Origin: Sulfurovum sp.
Lineage (GTDB): Bacteria; Campylobacterota; Campylobacteria; Campylobacterales; Sulfurovaceae
Assembly: GCA_026990595.1 (NCBI GenBank)
Contig: JALXCZ010000046.1
Location: 1 to 40,542 of the forward strand
Direction of reading: 5' to 3'
Length of the DNA stretch: 40,542 nucleotides
The translations under genes were made by a program, and so were the position numbers. Below, one piece after another: positions 33,535-40,542 of this stretch (position 1 is its first letter; each line of letters begins with the position of its first letter). The notes below the pieces were generated by a model that had not been told where the DNA came from, did not search any database, and was given only the letters and a program-made list of their open reading frames with translations.

Positions 33535-34705
33535 AAAAAAGTTTTTAAACTCTAAACCTCTTTATTATAAAGAGATAGACCATGAGCGTGTACATATTGC
33601 TTACGGGATGCTCAAACCCTATATCAGACGACCAAAAACCGTACATATTGTGGGTACCAACGGTAAAGGCTCTACCGGAAGGATGATCGCATACCTTGCC
33701 TATCGGCAAGGAGTCAGAAGTGAGGAGTCAGAAGGTAGAAATTATAGTGTTGGTCATTACTCTTCGCCGCATATTCTGAAATTTAATGAACGTATCTGGA
33801 TAGATGGGCATGATGCATCTGATGAGGTACTTGAAGAGGCACATCAACGGCTTTTTGGCTTTTTGGGTAAAGAGATGAGTGATGCACTGAGCTATTTTGA
33901 ATACACGACACTTTTGGCTTTTGTAGTATTTGAGAATTGTGGTCTTATGGTACTTGAAGCAGGGCTCGGGGGTGAGTTTGATGCAACGAATGTTTGTGAT
34001 AAAGAGCTTACTGTCATTACCCCTATAGGTATAGACCATCAGGCATTTTTGGGTAATACGATTGAGCAGATCGCTGCAACGAAGATACGTAGTATTCAAA
34101 CGCAGGCATTGTTGGCACCACAACCTTATGAAAAGGTGGTTGAGGTGGCAAAAGAGATTGCAAGGGATGTAGGGGCAGACCTATGTGTCTGCCCAAAGGT
34201 CAACACACGGGTTGACCCCTACGGATTGGAAAAAATAGCCGAAGCCAAAGGTTGGGGAGACTACCTTGTAGACAATGCTACAATAGCTTTAAAGTCACTT
34301 GATATCTTAAATATACAATATGATATCAATGATTTAAAATCTTTAGAACTCTTTGGACGTTTTTATGCACTGACTCCTAATATTCGTATTGATGTAGGAC
34401 ACAATCCTTTAGCGGCATTTGCTATAGAAAAAGCCTTAGATGAAAAAGTAGTACTTGTTTATAACTCTTTGGATGACAAGGATTATGAAGAGGTGCTGCG
34501 AATACTTAAACCAAAAGTAAAACGTGTGGAGATCATTAAAATCGATTCACAGCGTGCAACAACTTTAGAAGAGATAGAAAAAGCGTTGCAAACCGTAGGT
34601 TTGGAATATAGTTATTTTAAGAATGAGATAAAAGAAGATGAAAATTATTTGGTTTTTGGTTCCTTTTATGTGGTTGAAGCATTTTTAAAACAAAGAAATA
34701 CGTAG
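33518..34705 (+). CDS. folC: Folylpolyglutamate / dihydrofolate synthase
   Basis: FolC adds glutamate to dihydropteroate or folate. The 395-residue protein has VHIVGTNGKGSTGRMIAYL (Walker A-like, about 42-60), VGHYSSPHILKFNERI, VLEAGLGGEFDATN, ITPIGIDHQAFLGNTI and DVGHNPLAAFAIEKAL. Two extra blocks are probably repeat insertions: the purine-rich segment (33711-33740) that codes RSEESEGR, and an exact 54-base GTAG hairpin element (34169-34222, 18 codons). Both keep the frame. The stop is the TAG of a third repeat at 34702. The start is GTG 33518 within another repeat. Confidence 0.9.
   Translation: MSSEQLKKFLNSKPLYYKEIDHERVHIAYGMLKPYIRRPKTVHIVGTNGKGSTGRMIAYLAYRQGVRSEESEGRNYSVGHYSSPHILKFNERIWIDGHDASDEVLEEAHQRLFGFLGKEMSDALSYFEYTTLLAFVVFENCGLMVLEAGLGGEFDATNVCDKELTVITPIGIDHQAFLGNTIEQIAATKIRSIQTQALLAPQPYEKVVEVAKEIARDVGADLCVCPKVNTRVDPYGLEKIAEAKGWGDYLVDNATIALKSLDILNIQYDINDLKSLELFGRFYALTPNIRIDVGHNPLAAFAIEKALDEKVVLVYNSLDDKDYEEVLRILKPKVKRVEIIKIDSQRATTLEEIEKALQTVGLEYSYFKNEIKEDENYLVFGSFYVVEAFLKQRNT
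33711..33740 (+). repeat. Purine-rich insertion inside folC
   Basis: AGTCAGAAGTGAGGAGTCAG-like purine-rich sequence codes SEESEGR between YLAYRQG and NYSVGHYSSPH. In other FolC proteins the helix here leads directly to the YSSPH-type loop (general family knowledge), so this is likely an in-frame repeat insertion. Confidence 0.5.
34169..34222 (+). repeat. GTAG hairpin pair inserted in folC, 54 bp in frame
   Basis: GTAG, then GGGCAGAC (34173-34180), loop CTATGT, GTCTGCCC (34187-34194), AAA, GGTCAAC (34198-34204), loop ACACGG, GTTGACC (34211-34217), C and CTAC (34219-34222). Both stems are perfect (8 and 7 bp). The element is exactly 18 codons and starts on the first base of a codon, reading VGADLCVCPKVNTRVDPY. 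It matches the element on the dxs stop at 21480. Confidence 0.85.
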
Positions 34706-34799
34706 GGTGTTGTCCCACGACAACACCATTAGTTGGAATATGATGAAAATTTAAAATTGTTATTTAAATATGTGGTGTTGTAATGGTACAACACCCTAT
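34702..34799 (+). repeat. GTAG hairpin pair between folC and mfd
   Basis: GTAG (34702-34705), with its TAG as the folC stop, then GGTGTTGT (34706-34713), loop CCCACG, ACAACACC (34720-34727). After 46 AT-rich bases comes the inverted arm GGTGTTGT (34774-34781), loop AATGGT, ACAACACC (34788-34795) and CTAT (34796-34799, one base off CTAC). Both stems are perfect 8-bp pairs. Confidence 0.8.
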
Positions 34800-34821
34800 A
34801 AAAAAGGATAGATAAAAGCAC

Positions 34822-37794
34822 ATGTACCAAAGCAATATATATGAATACCTAGAGACACTTGTCGAAGCCAAACTTCTCATTTGTAAAGATGACAAAGAAG
34901 CAACACAGATCGCAGATGTGGCAAATTTATTGGAGTACGATACCTTTGTTCTGCCTGATCTTCGTGTAAGTGTAGGGGAAGATCTTCGTGCATATGGTGA
35001 AGATATTCAGATGTTGTTTACGCAACTTTCATTGTATCATGCAAGTAAAAAGAAAAAACTGCTTGTTTCTCCTGTAAGAACAGTGCTTATTCCTTTTCCA
35101 AAGCCGGAACTTTTTGAGAAGATAAAAATTGAATTTGGTGATACGATTGATCTGAATAAACTAAAAGACAGGCTCTATCAGTGGGGATATCATTTTACCG
35201 ATATTGCAGCACAAAGAGGAGAAGTCTCTTTTCGTGGGGATATCATTGATATTTATCCTATCCATGTGGAGAAACCTTATCGTATCTCTCTGTTTGATGA
35301 AGAGGTGGAAGCCATACACTATTACGAGGAAGGTAGTCAAAAACGCCTCTCTGATGAGTTGGAGTCATTAGAGATCACTCCGGCATTTCTGGCACTGGAT
35401 AAAACAGAATATGAAGCGTTTAAAAACCGATGTGAACGAAGCAGTTATGACACATTCGTAAAAGATATAGACTCACTGGGGCTTTGGTACTTAGATGACT
35501 TGGGTGAAAGTGCACTTGAACAGTTTGAAGGTGTTTTGGCGAGCAATCTCGATGAGGAACTTAAGGAGATCTATGAGCTGGATGAGCCCTTGGTTCCAAG
35601 AAAATCTTTTTTACTTCCTGCTATTGGGGAAGGGACAAAATACCGTGATCTTGAAACCGTCGATCCTAATAAACTGTTGGAATCCCATAAAGATAAAAAG
35701 ATCACCATTATTGCCAAGAATGAGAGTATCGTTCGTGGTTCACAATTGGCTTCCTTTGAAAATATAGAATTCATCTATCAGGATGGTATTGTTAATCTTT
35801 TAGGAGCTGACAGGCTCATACTCTCATTGAATAAACCGGTAAAACGCAAACGTGTTAAAAAAGCCACGATCATTTTGGACGAACTCAAACCTGGGGACTA
35901 TGTGGTACATGAGAATCATGGTGTGGGTATCTTTAGGGGTATAGAAAAGAGAGAGATACTGGGGGCCTCTTCTGAGTTTGTAGTGATTCACTATCAGAAT
36001 GAAGATGCACTGCTTATTCCTGTAAGTAATTTGGAAACCATAGACCGTTACGTAGCAGAGGGCGGGGCGTTGCCGGTGCTTGACCGTATGGGGAAAGCCA
36101 GTTTCAAAAAGCTCAAAGCCAAAGTCAAAGAGAAACTCTTTGCCATCGCTTCACAGATCATTAACCTCTCTGCCCAACGTCATCTTAAAAAAGGAATTAA
36201 ATTAAAACGTAATATGGAAGAACATGCTATCTTTATGTCAGAAGCAGGGTTTGTCCATACAGAAGATCAGGAGCGTGCTATCAATGAAATGCTTGATGAT
36301 ATGGCAAGTGGAAAGATGATGGATAGACTGCTTTCAGCAGATGTGGGCTTTGGTAAAACAGAAGTTGCAATGAATGGAATGTTTGTGGCTATTAAAAATG
36401 GCTATCAGGCAATGATGATCGCTCCGACGACACTGCTTAGCTCCCAACACTACAAAAGTCTCAAAGAGCGTTTTTATGAACATGGTATCAGGGTGGCAAA
36501 GCTTGACAGGTTCTCTACAGCCAAAGAGAAGAATACCACACTAAAGGGACTTGCTGAGGGAACGATAGATGTAGTGGTGGGTACCCATGCACTGCTTAAC
36601 GCCAAATTTAAAAACCTCGCCCTTGTGGTCATTGATGAAGAGCATAAATTCGGCGTCAAACAGAAAGAGGCACTTAAAGAGATGGCAATCGATGTGCATT
36701 TGCTTTCTATGTCAGCCACGCCCATCCCGCGTTCACTGAACCTTGCACTCTCAGAGGTGAAGAGCTTCTCGGAGATACTTACGCCCCCGACAGAGCGCCA
36801 AGGGGTGCGAACTTTTGTGAAGAATTATGATGATAAAGTGATCAAAGAGGCAATACTTCGTGAGATGCGTAGAGGTGGACAGATTTTTTACGTTTTTAAC
36901 TCCATTGCCGGTATAGAGGAGAAGAAAAAAGTCCTACTTGAGATACTTCCTAAGCTACGCATTGCAGTGCTTCATTCCAAAATATCAGCCAAAGAGACGG
37001 AAGATGAGATGATGAAGTTTGAAGATGGAGAGTATGATGTGCTGCTCTCCACCTCCATTGTGGAGTCAGGTATTCATATGCCTCACGCCAACACGATGAT
37101 TGTTGACGGGGCAGACCATTTTGGTATTGCTGACCTCCACCAGCTTAGAGGGCGTGTAGGACGTGGTGGGAAAGAGGGGTACTGTTACTTTATGGTTACA
37201 GACAAAGAGAGACTGACAGATAATGCCAAACGACGTCTGTTGGCACTGGAGTCTCACTCCGATCTGGGAAGCGGTGCAGTACTTGCATTTCATGATCTTG
37301 AGATACGTGGTGGCGGGAATATAATCGGTGAAGCACAGTCCGGACACATTAAACAGATAGGGTACAGCCTTTACCTTCGCATGCTTGAAGATGCCATTAA
37401 AGAACTCAGCGGGCAGGATAAAGAGGTAGCTCAGAACATAGATATGAAGCTCTCGGTTGATGCCTACCTGAATGAAGAGCTTATCGAAGAAGACAGACTG
37501 CGTCTGGAACTCTACCGCAGGCTTTCACTTTGTGAGAGTACAGGAGAAGTGTACGAAATAGAAGCAGAGATCGCAGACAGATTCGGTAAACTTGACACCA
37601 TTACCAGACAGTTCATCGATGTCATCGTGATGAAGGTTCTGGCACGCAAACAGGGTATTTCCAAAGTCTCTTCTTATGGTGAAAATGTTTTTATTGAGTT
37701 CAGGGAAGAGGGTAAAGAGCGTGTTGTACTCAAATCCCGAAGTAAAGATGATGATGATATTATTGCTGCGGCAATGGGATATCTGAAAAAATGA
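34822..37794 (+). CDS. mfd: Transcription-repair coupling factor
   Basis: Mfd removes stalled RNA polymerase and recruits UvrA to DNA damage. The 990-residue protein is shorter than in E. coli (1148), as usual in this phylum. Order: UvrB-like N-terminal module (about 1-280, with RGDIIDIYPI), RNA polymerase-interaction domain (about 348-410, DYVVHENHGVGIFRGIEKRE), translocase with Walker A SADVGFGKTEVAM (about 506), DEEH box (about 604, VVIDEEHKFGVKQKE), SATPIPRSL, the GRVGR helicase motif in HQLRGRVGRGGKEGYCY, and the C-terminal UvrA-inhibiting domain. The stop overlaps the next gene in an ATGA. Confidence 0.96.
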   Translation: MYQSNIYEYLETLVEAKLLICKDDKEATQIADVANLLEYDTFVLPDLRVSVGEDLRAYGEDIQMLFTQLSLYHASKKKKLLVSPVRTVLIPFPKPELFEKIKIEFGDTIDLNKLKDRLYQWGYHFTDIAAQRGEVSFRGDIIDIYPIHVEKPYRISLFDEEVEAIHYYEEGSQKRLSDELESLEITPAFLALDKTEYEAFKNRCERSSYDTFVKDIDSLGLWYLDDLGESALEQFEGVLASNLDEELKEIYELDEPLVPRKSFLLPAIGEGTKYRDLETVDPNKLLESHKDKKITIIAKNESIVRGSQLASFENIEFIYQDGIVNLLGADRLILSLNKPVKRKRVKKATIILDELKPGDYVVHENHGVGIFRGIEKREILGASSEFVVIHYQNEDALLIPVSNLETIDRYVAEGGALPVLDRMGKASFKKLKAKVKEKLFAIASQIINLSAQRHLKKGIKLKRNMEEHAIFMSEAGFVHTEDQERAINEMLDDMASGKMMDRLLSADVGFGKTEVAMNGMFVAIKNGYQAMMIAPTTLLSSQHYKSLKERFYEHGIRVAKLDRFSTAKEKNTTLKGLAEGTIDVVVGTHALLNAKFKNLALVVIDEEHKFGVKQKEALKEMAIDVHLLSMSATPIPRSLNLALSEVKSFSEILTPPTERQGVRTFVKNYDDKVIKEAILREMRRGGQIFYVFNSIAGIEEKKKVLLEILPKLRIAVLHSKISAKETEDEMMKFEDGEYDVLLSTSIVESGIHMPHANTMIVDGADHFGIADLHQLRGRVGRGGKEGYCYFMVTDKERLTDNAKRRLLALESHSDLGSGAVLAFHDLEIRGGGNIIGEAQSGHIKQIGYSLYLRMLEDAIKELSGQDKEVAQNIDMKLSVDAYLNEELIEEDRLRLELYRRLSLCESTGEVYEIEAEIADRFGKLDTITRQFIDVIVMKVLARKQGISKVSSYGENVFIEFREEGKERVVLKSRSKDDDDIIAAAMGYLKK

Positions 37795-38669
37795 TACATC
37801 CTCAGTTACAGCAGCTTATCAATCTTGGGTTGTTGTTGCTTCTGGGGAAATATGCAGCGCATATCTATCTTCCATGGGAACATATTCTGCTGATCCTGTT
37901 TGCGACCATACTCATAGAACATTTGATGCTTTATGTGAAGGAAAAAGAGATTACTTTTTTTTCTTTCTCTTCCCTTTCTACCGCTATTGGTGTAATGCTG
38001 ATGATGGTTACACCGCATGTGTGGCTCACAATATTGCTTATAGCCTTTGGCTTGTTTCAGAAACATTTTTTAACATGGAAAGGAGAACATTTTTTTAATC
38101 CTTCCAATTTTGCATTGATGACAGGATTACTGTTTTTCTATGATGATGCCCATATTGTTCTGGGGCAATTGGGTGACAGTGTGTGGCTTGGAATAGTTGT
38201 CTCATTATTGGCGGCATCTATACTCTATAGAATAGATCGCTGGGTTATTCCTGTCAGTTTTTCTGTAATCTATCTGCTGTTACAATATTTTTTTCTTGTA
38301 AAGAGTGATCCGGTATTGATCATGGATACAGTGTATTACCGGTTCTATTCGGTCTCATTTATTGTCTTTATTCTTTTTATGCTGACCGATCCAAAGACCA
38401 CACCGAAAATGCATTGGCAGCAACTGCTGTTTACAGCGCTTATTGCTTTGGGTGCGACATTGCTTGATTACTACAACGGCTTTAGGGTACAGCATCTCTT
38501 TATGGCACTTTTTGCAAGTGCAGCTATGGTACCGCTTTGCGTGCACTGGCAAGATGTTGATCAGAGAAAAATATTAATACGTATGAGCAGTGCGATGCTA
38601 CTTTTAGCTCTAAGTGCTATAATTTACATCGAAATGCAACCCCCTTACTATTTTGAAATGAATGGATAA
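37791..38669 (+). CDS. RnfD/NqrB/UnbU-like membrane protein
   Basis: A 292-residue protein with about nine hydrophobic helices. The loop FFNPSNFALMTGLLFF (about 101-116) is like the flavin-attachment or quinone-side loop of the NQR2/RnfD/RnfE superfamily, and MLTDPKTTPKMHWQQ (about 197-211) is the second landmark of that family (DPxTxP). The threonine usually carrying FMN in RnfD is not in an obvious SGAT motif, so flavin binding is open. It starts in the mfd stop codon and precedes the copper-amine-oxidase-like gene, so the two may work together at the membrane. The call is by resemblance. Confidence 0.6.
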   Translation: MIHPQLQQLINLGLLLLLGKYAAHIYLPWEHILLILFATILIEHLMLYVKEKEITFFSFSSLSTAIGVMLMMVTPHVWLTILLIAFGLFQKHFLTWKGEHFFNPSNFALMTGLLFFYDDAHIVLGQLGDSVWLGIVVSLLAASILYRIDRWVIPVSFSVIYLLLQYFFLVKSDPVLIMDTVYYRFYSVSFIVFILFMLTDPKTTPKMHWQQLLFTALIALGATLLDYYNGFRVQHLFMALFASAAMVPLCVHWQDVDQRKILIRMSSAMLLLALSAIIYIEMQPPYYFEMNG

Positions 38670-38675
38670 ATAGCA

Positions 38676-38714
38676 GGATGCAAGCAGCAAGGAGCAGGTA
38701 ACAGGTGAACAGAG
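38676..38714 (+). repeat. Purine-rich repeats before last gene
   Basis: GCAGGATGCAAGCAGC, AAGGAGCAGGTAACAGGTG and AACAGAGAGAG fill the 35-base gap and run into the GTG start at 38705. The AGCAGGTAACAG core is shared with the folC start region. Confidence 0.5.
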
Positions 38715-40542
38715 AGAGTAAGATCAGTATAGGTATATTGCTCATTGGATTATTGGTAATCGCAGGGTATTGGTTTATGCCGCAAGAGAGTTCTACAGTA
38801 AAGCATTTAAAGTCAAAAGTATCTGTTGAAGAACGGGTTATTTTACCGCAGTATGAAAAGAATATCTATCAAAATATACCAGAAGTACAGAGCTATTTGT
38901 CAGATATCAAAGCAATGATCAAAAAGGGACAGGCTGTTCTTCCTCTGCAAAACAGTGAACTGGATAGTCAAGCCCAAGAAGTACAAAAAATTCTGCTTCA
39001 AAATGCAGATTTTCTTAAAGATACCAGACAAGGAAACAAACTTCTGCATAACGATATGATGCGTATTCTACCTGCTATTGTTAGTACATTGAATAAAAAA
39101 GCACAAAAAGTGTGTCAGGATCACAGCTGCTATCAGGCAGAGAAGTACAACTTTGTCACCAACACGACTACTAGAGCAGTAGTCGATACCGATGCAGGTC
39201 AAGTGCTCTTGGTAGAGCGTTACCCGGGGATGCAGCCTGATATCTCGTTACGTCTGACACATATTGCCCAGACCATTGCCCTGCATGCACCTGAAGTTAA
39301 AAAGGAATTGGGTTTTACGCCTGCGAAAAAAGATATCACTATGGCAAATGTCAGGGGAACCATGAAAGAGTCCCCATGTGAAAACAGTGATCACCTCTGC
39401 GTGGCTCCTACCTTCTCCGACCATGAAAAAGAGCAGGCACTTTGGGCAGTGGTGGATCTGACAGAGTTAAAACTTGCAGCTGCCAAATGGGCTGGTTTGG
39501 GTAAGACAACGACGCCTGCGTGTATCAGTGAACGAAGTTTGCAAAACCGTTATATTATGAAAAACTTTTGTCAAAAGAACAGTGTGCTGGAAAAGAACGG
39601 CTGGAAGATCACCTACCGACTGACAGGTTCGGATGGATTGGAGATCCGTGATGTTTTTTTCAAAGGTATGCCTGTAGTCACCTCTGCCAAGATCGTGGAT
39701 TGGCATGTAAGCTATCAGCAAAAAGGCGGAGAGAAGTTAGATACCAGTACAGAAACTTACATAGAAGGCAGAAGGGTAGAGTTTGTTCGGGGAGAAGACG
39801 GCAACTATCTCTTTGGTTACAACGATGCGATGGGATGTCCGCTTTTTTCTACCTCTGTTGTCTTAGCTTTTAACGGTCCTCAGGTAAGAGCGCTTAAAAA
39901 TGGAGATGGTTTTATGCTTACACAGGATTTCCGTAACCCGAAATGGCCAATGGCATGTAACTATCGTTATGAGAACCGTTTTGAGTTCTATGATGACGGT
40001 TCTTTTAGAGTAGTAGGCGTAAATAAAGGTAGAGGGTGTGGTGACAATGCAATCTACCGACCGGTCATGCGTATTGATATGGCGCTGGGAAAGAAAGAGA
40101 ATCTTTACAGCTATGACGGCAGTTGGAAACTTTGGGAGAAGGAAGGTAGCGAGTTTGTAGGTCGGGGTGCCCCCACCCCGACAATATCGACAGATAAATA
40201 CCCATACAAAATAGTCTCTGCTACCAATGAAAACAAGGGCTACTATATCGAGCCAAACCACGGGCAGTTTGGTGATAACAGCAGAGGAGACCATGCGACA
40301 CTCTTTGCCACTAAGTTCAAAGAGAATGAAGGCGATAAAGACCTGCTTACTTTGGGTTCATGTTGTGACCTGAAAGCAGATGGAGTAGAGCGTTACATAG
40401 AAAAACCGGAAAACATTGAGGGTGAACATGTGGTACTGTGGTATGTTCCCCGCATCCGTAATGATGCAAAAAAGGGAGAGGAGTACTGCTGGGCAGATAC
40501 GGTCATTGGAGATGACGGCAATCTTCATGTCAAAGTGTGGCC
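38705..40542 (+). CDS. Membrane-anchored copper amine oxidase-like protein, cut by right edge
   Basis: An open frame from GTG 38705 runs without a stop to the right edge (more than 610 codons). Residues 8-25 form one membrane helix (ISIGILLIGLLVIAGYWF), so the rest is periplasmic. Around residue 415-435 the motif NYRYENRFEFYDDGSF resembles the copper amine oxidase block NYD/EYxFxFxxDG, whose Tyr becomes the topaquinone cofactor; the upstream Thr is replaced by Met and the D/E after Tyr by Arg. GSDGLEIRDVFFKGMPVV also matches the family's GLVLRDVRY block. The copper His ligands lie partly outside the window. A GTAG hairpin (40157) is in frame. An oxidase function is unproven. Confidence 0.65.
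   Translation, partial: MNRESKISIGILLIGLLVIAGYWFMPQESSTVKHLKSKVSVEERVILPQYEKNIYQNIPEVQSYLSDIKAMIKKGQAVLPLQNSELDSQAQEVQKILLQNADFLKDTRQGNKLLHNDMMRILPAIVSTLNKKAQKVCQDHSCYQAEKYNFVTNTTTRAVVDTDAGQVLLVERYPGMQPDISLRLTHIAQTIALHAPEVKKELGFTPAKKDITMANVRGTMKESPCENSDHLCVAPTFSDHEKEQALWAVVDLTELKLAAAKWAGLGKTTTPACISERSLQNRYIMKNFCQKNSVLEKNGWKITYRLTGSDGLEIRDVFFKGMPVVTSAKIVDWHVSYQQKGGEKLDTSTETYIEGRRVEFVRGEDGNYLFGYNDAMGCPLFSTSVVLAFNGPQVRALKNGDGFMLTQDFRNPKWPMACNYRYENRFEFYDDGSFRVVGVNKGRGCGDNAIYRPVMRIDMALGKKENLYSYDGSWKLWEKEGSEFVGRGAPTPTISTDKYPYKIVSATNENKGYYIEPNHGQFGDNSRGDHATLFATKFKENEGDKDLLTLGSCCDLKADGVERYIEKPENIEGEHVVLWYVPRIRNDAKKGEEYCWADTVIGDDGNLHVKVW
40157..40182 (+). repeat. GTAG hairpin inside the last gene
   Basis: GTAG (40157-40160) then GTCGGGGTG (40161-40169), loop CCCC, CACCCCGAC (40174-40182), a perfect 9-bp stem. 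The first 16 bases equal the left arm at 6507. The frame reads VGRGAPTPT and is kept open. Only one arm is present, not a pair. Confidence 0.8.

Noticed and set aside
1-40542. CRISPR arrays, tRNA or rRNA genes, insertion sequences, prophage
   Set aside because: No regularly spaced direct repeats, cloverleaf or transposase/integrase frames were seen on either strand; the short palindromes are not spaced like CRISPR repeats.

Overview
The window looks like chromosomal DNA of a sulfur- or hydrogen-oxidising Campylobacterota (epsilonproteobacterium), most likely Sulfurovum or a close relative. This is an inference from the moderately AT-rich base composition, the protein flavour (short Mfd, short DXS, single-domain PabB), promoters with a good TATAAT box but usually no clear -35 box, and gene pairs usual in that phylum. 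No rRNA, tRNA, CRISPR array or complete insertion sequence was seen. Almost everything is densely packed housekeeping sequence, with many 1-20 bp overlaps and frequent GTG and TTG starts.

Layout. 1-1447: the end of a cell-wall amidase-like gene, then an AT-rich three-gene cassette (antitoxin, RelE-type toxin, hypothetical protein) with its own promoter. 1480-5540: hemB, then ribA, rsmG, two small proteins of unknown role, a rhomboid protease and a lipoprotein with a possible Cys-His-Asp triad. 5525-8160 (minus strand): bioD-pyrB-pabB. 8244-15930: clpS-clpA-aat (a compact N-degron module), tal, pilT, rplY, pth and an LptF/LptG permease. 16031-23769: lysA, pheA, hisC, a small protein, dxs, metK, a ferredoxin and ndk. 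23782-27452: yceD-rpmF-plsX, a strongly structured RNA (candidate 6S RNA), fabH and a YmdB-type phosphodiesterase. 27449-29290 (minus): dnaX. 29381-38669: a YpfJ-type zinc protease, leuS, lptE, folC, mfd and an RnfD/NqrB-like membrane protein. 38705-40542: a membrane-anchored copper-amine-oxidase-like protein cut by the right edge.

The most unusual feature is the density of small repeats. Palindromes that start with GTAG, the signature of REP elements mobilised by RAYT transposases, occur at five or more places. They sit directly on or just after stop codons (dxs, folC, pyrB, hemB) and also inside reading frames without breaking them (54 bp = 18 codons in folC; about nine codons in the last gene). 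A second inverted-repeat family (CTTCGACAGGCTCAG) has two in-frame copies in the tau linker of dnaX. A heptamer array lies in the lptE signal peptide, and purine-rich repeats seem to supply the ribosome-binding site and GTG start of rsmG, folC and the last gene. No RAYT gene is present here, so mobilisation would have to come from elsewhere. Two further candidates stand out: a slippery A-AAA-AAG site in dnaX followed by an immediate -1 stop, which would make a gamma subunit as in E. coli, and the 6S-like RNA between plsX and fabH.
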